64,000 nt of DNA from Prionace glauca (lineage: Eukaryota > Chordata > Chondrichthyes > Carcharhiniformes > Carcharhinidae): assembly GCA_037974335.1 (NCBI GenBank), contig CM075732.1:100027789-100091788 (forward strand). The letters are read 5' to 3'. A program made the position numbers and the translations under genes. This document shows, one piece after another, positions 58,205 through 64,000 of this stretch. The notes beneath the pieces were generated by a model. It saw nothing but the letters and a program-made list of their open reading frames with translations. It ran no database searches and was not told where the DNA came from. Every line of letters begins with the position of its first letter. Position 1 is the stretch's first letter.

Positions 58205-59470
58205 CGCAGGATGTGGACATTGTTGCCTCGGCTAATGTATGTTCATCATCCCTAAGGCTCTCCCTATTCCTGCTACCCAGCAGTGAGCCAAATTTGAAAC
58301 CTCACCCATTCCTCCTTCTTGACCACAGCCTCCAGTGCTTCCCTGCTCATTTCTCATGTCCGACATCATATTCCCAGAAACCCCTAATTCCCTGAATCCC
58401 ACCCTGCTCACTGCTTTCCTCACCTTTTCCTCTCCACCCACAGTCATACCCGGCACAAAGGAAGATGGTTGGAGGTCAATCATCTCAGCTCCAGGACATC
58501 ACTGCAGGAGTTCCTCAGGGTCGTGTCCTCGGCCCAACCATCTTCAGCTGGTTCATCAATCACCTTCCCTCCATCATAAGGTCAGGAGTGGGGATGTTCA
58601 TTAATGATTGGACCATTCATTACTCCTCCATTACTGAAGCAGCCTGTTCCTGCACACAGCAAGACCTGGACAACATTCAGACTTGGGCTGATATGTGGAA
58701 GGTAACATTTCCCCACACAAGGGCCAGGCAATGAACATCTCCAAAAACAGAGGATCTAACCATCACCCCTTCACATTCAATGGCATTTCCATCACTGAAT
58801 CCCCAACAGTCAACATCCTGGGAGTTACCATTGACCAGAAACTGAACTGGACTAGCCCTGTAAAAGCTATGGTTACAAGGGCAGGTCAGAGACTGGGAAT
58901 CCTGCAGAGGGGAACTCACCTCCTGACTCCCCAAAGTCTGTCCACCACCTACAAGGTACAAGTCAGGAATGGAATGGAATACTCTCCACTTGCCTGGATG
59001 AGTGCAGCTCCAATAACACTCAAGAAGCTTGACACCATCCAGAACAAAGCCAATGTGTTTGATTGGGACACCACCCATCACATTAAACATTCACTCCCAC
59101 CACCATGGACACACAGTGACAGCCGTGTGTCCCATCTACAAGATGCACTGCAGGAACTCACCAAGGCTCCTTTAACAGAACCTTCTAAACCCATAACCTC
59201 GACCATTTCTGCTCTCTGAGACTCTACAACTCGATGACTTTGACTGTAAAAGGACAAGGGCAGCAGGCACATGGGGAACATCACCACCTGGAGGCTTCTC
59301 TCCCAGTCACTCACCATCCTGACTTGGAAATATATCACCGTTCCTTCACTGTCACTGGGTCAGAATCCTGGAATTTCCAATCCTGACAGCACTGTGGATG
59401 TACCTACACCACATGGGCTGCAACAGATCAAGAGGTTGTTTCACCACCACCTTCTGAAGGGTAACTAGGG
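58205..59470 (+). mobile_element. LINE D, 3' part, in gene B
   Basis: Counterpart of 8480-9745, with the same interruptions, so it predates the gene duplication. It lies in the Vb-Vc intron. Confidence 0.75.
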
Positions 59471-59806
59471 ATGGACCCTAACCAGTAATGCCCACCAAGA
59501 ATGAATATAAAACAGAAACAGCTGGAGACAGCACTCTGACAAAAAGCTGAGGAAACAAAGGAGAGGGAGAAAGATTAGAAACAAACAGAAACAGAGAAAC
59601 AGAGAAAATGTCAAAGGATTGAAGACTGAGAAATCAGGAGCGATGCACAATTTTTATTCTTTGATAAAACTGCATGAGATCACCCAGTCTATTTTTCTAA
59701 TGTGTTCCCTTTACCCCAGGGGTTTGTGATATTTCTCACATACTCACTTCCCACACAGTTACAAGTGGTGATGACTTCAGGAGATTGTTATGTAAACTGG
59801 ACTTAC

Positions 59807-60151
59807 TGGTTACATTCAGCTGTGTCCCATTGCCACTGATATCTCCCCACACTGAGCAGTAATAGACGGCAGTGTCACTGGGCTGCACCATGGTGATTGT
59901 CAGAATGAAGCTGTTATTGGAGGTGTGTCTGGAAGGCTGGAATCGCTCAGTGAAACCTGGGCTCCGGTGTATGTTATTCCCTGTATCCTGTGTTAAAACT
60001 CTCTCCCTATCTTTCCCAGGTAGCTCCCGGGACCAGTGAACATCAGTGTGTGTCACTGCGGCGTTCCTCACGGTGCACTGTAACCGTGCAGTCTGACCCT
60101 CTGTGACACGTTCCACACTCGGAGACTGGATAAGGACTGGAACATTCACAC
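59807..60151 (-). CDS. Gene B V-set exon Vb
   Basis: Phase 1-1 exon of 345 bases, the direct counterpart of gene A Vb. It has LQCTVRNAAVTHTD, HWSRELPGKDRERV, DTAVYYC and the J-like strand GNGTQLNV. Relative to gene A it carries S for Y after the core tryptophan, and H and F in the D-E loop region (NNIHRSPGFTE). The longest minisatellite of the window (60174-60643) precedes its acceptor. The product is an extracellular Ig V domain. Confidence 0.8.
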
Positions 60152-60173
60152 CTTTAAACAGAGGACAAACAAA

Positions 60174-60643
60174 TCAGTGAGAGACAGAAATCAGTGAGTG
60201 ACAGAAATAAGTGAGTGACAGAAATCAGTGAGTGACAGAAATCAGTGAGTGACAGAAATCAGTGAGTGACAGAAATCAGTGAGAGACAGAAATCAGTGAG
60301 TGACAGAAATCAGTGAGTGACAGAAATCAGTGAGAGACAGAAATCAGTGAGTGACAGAAATCAGTGAGTGACAGAAATCAGTGAGAGACAGAAATCAGTG
60401 AGTGACAGAAATCAGTGAGTGACAGAAATCAGTGAGTGACAGAAATCAGTGAGAGACAGAAATCAGTGAGTGACAGAAATCAGTGAGAGACAGAAATCAG
60501 TGAGTGACAGAAATCAGTGAGTGACAGAAATCAGTGAGAGACAGAAATCAGTGAGAGACAGAAGTCAGTGAGTGACAGAAATCAGTGAGTGACAGAAATC
60601 AGTGAGTGACAGAAATCAGTGAGAAACAGAAATCAGTGAGTTA
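60174..60643. repeat. 17-base minisatellite upstream of Vb acceptor (gene B)
   Basis: Longest array of this family, about 27 copies, twice the length of the corresponding gene A array although the flanks are nearly identical. This indicates rapid length change. Confidence 0.9.
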
Positions 60644-61041
60644 AATTCAGAGCTGAAGGTTTCGAATTCCTGTGAGTATTTAAAGGGACAGTCCAGGCAG
60701 TAGAGTTTCTGTGTTAAAGTGAGAGAGTCTCTGTTCTCCTGATGTTTTTGTGTAACAGGTTGTAAGACTGGTGTGGCTCATTACTGATTCATAGCAAACA
60801 CAACACATTTGTGTGAGGAAATGAGTGAAAATATCTGGGATAAGGATATGAGCTGGGATAGCAGGATCAGTGTAGAGTGATGTGTGTCTGAATGGGGAAC
60901 AGCTCCTTTTACACTTCCCAATCTCAGCCTCTCCCTGTTCCCATGGTAACCCCAAACCTCACACATCATCACAAACTCATCTCCAACTCACTCATCTGGA
61001 AGAGATTATTGTTGTGGATTATTGAAATAAACTCTACTTAC

Positions 61042-61386
61042 TGATTACAATCAACCGGCTTCCTTTCCCCCTGATATTTCCCCACAGTGAGCAGTAATAG
61101 ACGGCAGTGTCACTGGGCTGCACCATGGTGATTGTCAGAATGAAGCTGTTATTGGAGGTGTCTCTGAAAGACTGGAATCGCTCAGTGATACCTGGGCCCC
61201 AGTGAGTGTTGTTTGGTGGTTCATCTACTAAAACTCTCTCCCTATCTTTCCCAGGTAGCTCCCGGTCCCAGGAAAGAAGCATGTCTGTCACTGCGGCGTT
61301 CCTCATGGTGCACTGTAACCGTGCAGTCTGACCCTCTGTGACACGTTCCACACTCGGAGACTGGATAAGGACTGGAACATTCACAC
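61042..61386 (-). CDS. Gene B V-set exon Va
   Basis: Phase 1-1 exon of 345 bases. It encodes a V-set domain with LQCTMRNAAVTDM, LLSWDRELPGKDRERV, DTAVYYC and J-like RGKGSRLIV. It is mosaic: the strand C-C' region (RELPGKDRERV) matches Vb, whereas the G strand (KGSRLIVIS) and downstream intron match the Va exons of gene A. The strand-C tryptophan is present, but the residue before it is serine where the other V exons have histidine. The minisatellite precedes its acceptor. This is the single Va-position exon of gene B and would form the membrane-distal domain. Confidence 0.78.
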
Positions 61387-61406
61387 CTTTAAACAGGGGA
61401 AAAACA

Positions 61407-61572
61407 AATCAGTGAGTGACAGAAATCAGTGAGTGACAGAAATCAGTGAGTGACAGAAATCAGTGAGAGACAGAAATCAGTGAGAGACAGAAATCAGAGA
61501 GTGACAGAAATCAGCGAGTGACAGAAATCAGTGAGAGACAGAAATCAGTGAGAGACAGAAATCAGTGAGTTA
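61407..61572. repeat. 17-base minisatellite upstream of Va acceptor (gene B)
   Basis: About 9-10 copies of the same 17-base unit beside the V exon at 61042-61386. Confidence 0.9.
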
Positions 61573-61611
61573 AATTCTGAGCTGAAGGTTTGAAATTCCT
61601 GTGAGTATTTA

Positions 61612-61880
61612 AAGGCAGTAAAAAGTCTGACAACACCAGGTTTTAGTCCAACCTATTTATTTGATAATATTTTCACAAGCTTTCGAGGGGACTGCCTCTT
61701 CGTCAGGTGAATGGAGAGTTCTGGCCTCAGACAGAGCACATAAAGCACAGACAGTTTAGAGATTACTAATTAGAACGCAAATCCTTACACCTAACCTGCT
61801 GTTCAAGACCTGAAGTGGCTGATAATGTGAGTGGAAGGAGCACTGATCACAGGTTAAAGAGAAGTGTATTGTCTCCAGAC
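61612..61880 (-). mobile_element. Penelope-like 3' UTR in gene B leader-Va intron
   Basis: The reverse strand matches the 3' UTR at 7930-8214 (ending GTTGTCAGACTTTTTACTG). Joined directly to a LINE B fragment at 61881. It replaces about 100 bases present in gene A (21367-21466). Confidence 0.75.
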
Positions 61881-62052
61881 AGTACAGTAAATTCCATTTG
61901 CCATTTCCTGGCCCATTCGCCCAGCCTATCTAGATCCTTCTGCAGACTCTCCACACCCTCCGCGCAATTTGCCTTTCCCCCAATCTTGGTGTCATCAGCA
62001 AATTTCGACACCCTGCACTCAGTTCCCTCCTCCAGATCATCTATATAAATGG
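61881..62052 (-). mobile_element. LINE B internal fragment fused to Penelope-like UTR
   Basis: The reverse strand encodes IYIDDLEEGTECRVSKFADD to WQMEFT, an internal RT piece with neither LINE end. Confidence 0.75.
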
Positions 62053-62724
62053 GGGTTACAGTGTGCTGACCTCAGCAATACAGATGTGTTGATCTAACAG
62101 TGAAATACCATGTTGTCCTCACACTGTGGAACAGCTCTCTCAGACAAAGCTACCTCTCCCAGATTTTGGGTGGAATTCCCTGATCCCGCCCGTGGAGAGT
62201 TTGGTGATGTCAGGAGCAGGAGGGAAAAAGTCGGAATCCCACCGGGATTGAATAAGTTTGTAATCCTCCTAAAGACGGGGTTAGGGCAGGGTGAAAAAGT
62301 TAGAAGGATAAAGTGTCTCTCTGTCCCTCTGCAGCGAATTCCCACTTTGATCCAAATTCTCCAATACACTCAGTGTGGGCACTGGGAAAAGTCCTTTTCT
62401 TATTCAGAGCTGTGAAAGAGGCCTCACACTGACCTCTCAGCCCTGCAATCCAGGCTCAGGTTTTGCCCCACTATCTGTCAGGCTCCTTCCCCAAGGGTCT
62501 CCAGCTTCAGCCCCTGTTGCTGGTTTGTGCTCCCAGCACCCAGTCAGTCTGGGTGGGGTTTGTGTGGATTTAGTAATGAATAATCAGACAGGTTTAATTC
62601 AGAATCTATCTGGAAGGGGACTTTAGCAAACAGTGATCAGAACATGGGAGAGTTTGACATTAAGTTTCAGACAGAGAAAGATCACTCACAAACAGAGCTT
62701 TGAAACTGAGGAAAGGCTGCCTTT

Positions 62725-63035
62725 GCAGGAAAGAGGCCATTTGTCCCATCAACTCTGCACTGACTCTCCAAAAGAGCATCTTATCCAGGCCCTATCCCTG
62801 TTACACCACATATTTGCCCTGCTGATGGTCCTGACACTAAGGGGCAATTTCCCACGGCCAATCCACCAAACCCACACATCTTTGGACAGTGAGAGGAAAC
62901 CAAAGCACCCGGAGCAAACCCATGCAGACATGGTGAGAATGTGCAATCTCCACACAGTTACTCAAGTTTGGAATTGAACCCGGGTCCCTGACACTGTGAG
63001 GCAGCAGTGCGAACCTCTGCGCCACCGTAGCAGCA
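62725..63035 (-). mobile_element. tRNA-headed SINE in gene B leader intron
   Basis: Counterpart of 22130-22450, with a better-preserved head (GGGACCCGGGTTCAATTCC on the reverse strand). Confidence 0.75.
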
Positions 63036-63224
63036 ACAGGAAAGGAAAATATTCTGGGGTCACACAAAATCTTTGATAATTTAAGAAATTATATGATAGT
63101 CATTCCGGAGACAAGTGTGCTGGGTGACCAATGCTGGGGACTGAATATTCAAGGACAGTCAACATTTTGGAAGTTCAGGAAAAAGAGAAACAGCAGTTGG
63201 TGTAGTGTTGCTACTGGTGGCGGT

Positions 63225-63250
63225 GGGGGGGGGGGGGGGGGGGGGGGGGG
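63225..63250. repeat. Poly-G tract
   Basis: An uninterrupted run of 26 G, followed by T and seven more G, next to a tRNA-like SINE head. The gene A copies of this segment (23160-23180, 28370-28385) have only short G runs. Confidence 0.9.
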
Positions 63251-63261
63251 TGGGGGGGTTG

Positions 63262-63305
63262 CACGGTGGCACAGTGGTTAACACTGCTGCCTCGCAGTGC
63301 CCACT
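63262..63305 (+). mobile_element. tRNA-like SINE head fragment
   Basis: GCACGGTGGCACAGTGGTTA head, no core or tail following. Confidence 0.55.
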
Positions 63306-63588
63306 AATACACCCACTTAATGTACAGACTGTCAGTCAAACCCATTGTCCCATTAAATTGGAAAGAATGGTGGAACACTCAGTTCTGTGACCCGTGTTCC
63401 CAGCCTGTGTAATTCTGTGTCAGACACACTAAACCATCTCAATACAATGATCAATCTCCAGTTCAGAATGTTCTCACTGTAGAACCCACACACAATACAG
63501 GAGCTGACACACACAGCAGCACAAACCAGGGAGAGTTATTTTAATCACAAGTGAAACTTCTCCAAACCAAACCATAACTTGTACTTAC

Positions 63589-63640
63589 CCCCAGAAACAC
63601 AGAGGGACAGAGTCAGAACAAAAAGAGTTTTACTGATCAT
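63589..63640 (-). CDS. Gene B exon 1: signal peptide
   Basis: Encodes the same 17 residues as the gene A leader (MISKTLFVLTLSLCVSG), ends in phase 1, and is followed by G|GTAAGT. The first V exon lies only 2.2 kb downstream, compared with 7.6 kb in gene A. The conserved 5' flank continues to the right edge of the window. Confidence 0.8.
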
Positions 63641-63860
63641 CTCGACAGAGTGACAATCCTGTTTCTCCACACCGTTTATTGTATGTCCAGTAAACACATT
63701 GAAACACAAAGTGTCCCAACAAATGCAGCCGGTTTAATATCCTTTTCTTCACCAGCGAATGAAGTTAAAATTTAGATAAAGAGGAAAGTAATGAGCCAAT
63801 GGCTGCTCCCCTTCCTGGGTGGAACTTTTCAAAGTGAGAGGTTTAATTTAGAATGAAACT
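63641..63860 (-). promoter_or_regulatory. Gene B 5' flank, candidate promoter
   Basis: Conserved with the gene A 5' flank, including the inverted CCAAT box (plus strand 63796-63802) and the adjacent ETS-like CAGGAAG core. Shared retention suggests both genes keep the same expression control, though recency of the duplication could explain it. Confidence 0.35.
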
Positions 63861-64000
63861 AATTATATATTCAGTGCCAGTTCCCCATTATTGGTCAGTT
63901 TATCAGATAACATATGAAGATATGAAGAAGAACAAGAAAGATAGGAACCAGAGCGATCACACTTTCTCTCTTTTAGTTGATGGAATCAAACATAAAGAGA

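Larger units (their letters stand above)
52280..63640 (-). other. Gene B: three-V-set membrane receptor, whole gene span
   Basis: Exons in order are leader (63640-63589), Va (61386-61042), Vb (60151-59807), Vc (56694-56347), TM (53723-53573), tail (52501-52458) and a tentative stop exon from 52284. Phases agree at every junction, giving 429 codons plus stop with no internal stop. The product should be a type I surface protein with three V-type domains and a short NPVYATVD tail. It is the paralogue of gene A. The 3' part matches 1-4530 with about one mismatch per hundred bases by eye, while the V region differs in exon number. Relation to NKp30/NCR3-like or NITR-like receptors is suggested by the J-like ends of the V exons, but not settled. 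Confidence 0.75.

Noticed and set aside
60174-60643. CRISPR-like array
   Set aside because: The 17-base units are directly adjacent with no unique spacers; it is a minisatellite in a vertebrate intron.

Overview
The window looks like genomic DNA from a vertebrate, most probably a cartilaginous fish (shark or ray). The grounds are interrupted immunoglobulin-superfamily exons with GT-AG splice sites, many CR1-type LINEs ending in TTCTATG or TTCTTATG repeats, tRNA-headed SINEs of the kind common in elasmobranchs, and Penelope-like elements. No bacterial-type genes, rRNA, functional tRNA gene or CRISPR array was seen. The species call is inference.

The only host coding content I can support is two paralogous receptor genes on the minus strand. 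Gene A spans about 28765 to 1727 and gene B about 63640 to 52280. Each starts with a signal-peptide exon, followed by several V-set immunoglobulin exons (all phase 1-1), a transmembrane exon, and a short tail exon carrying NPVYATV. Every V exon already contains a J-like strand after the second cysteine (GNGTQL, GKGSRL or GAGTQL), so these are germline-joined, VJ-type domains. Gene B has three V exons, called here Va, Vb and Vc (leader-Va-Vb-Vc-TM-tail; 429 codons in my model). Gene A has three Va-type exons and one Vb. Its Vc exon was almost wholly lost at a Penelope-like insertion (leader-Va-Va-Va-Vb-TM-tail; 540 codons). The family resembles NKp30/NCR3-like and NITR-like innate receptors, but I cannot assign it by eye.

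Layout: 1-4530 (3' half of gene A) is nearly identical to 50554-55080 (3' half of gene B). 4531-8215 holds a LINE and Penelope-type insertions. 8216-10780 matches 57925-60780. 10780-21400 is an array of Va units loaded with nested LINEs. 21400-29200 holds the upstream intron, leader exon and 5' flank of gene A, including a 3.7-kb block of LINE debris and a GC-rich inverted repeat. 29200-50000 is intergenic and dominated by CR1 copies, including one nearly full-length copy with ORF1 and ORF2. 50000-64000 is gene B.

Transposon insertions that are present in one unit and absent at the same site in another give a relative history of the locus. LINE A downstream of the gene predates the gene duplication. 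LINE C entered the Va unit of gene A only. LINE B then landed inside two of the three LINE C copies. Short Penelope-like copies and LINE A came later or separately. The result is two receptors with different numbers of ligand-binding domains but the same leader, membrane anchor and tail.
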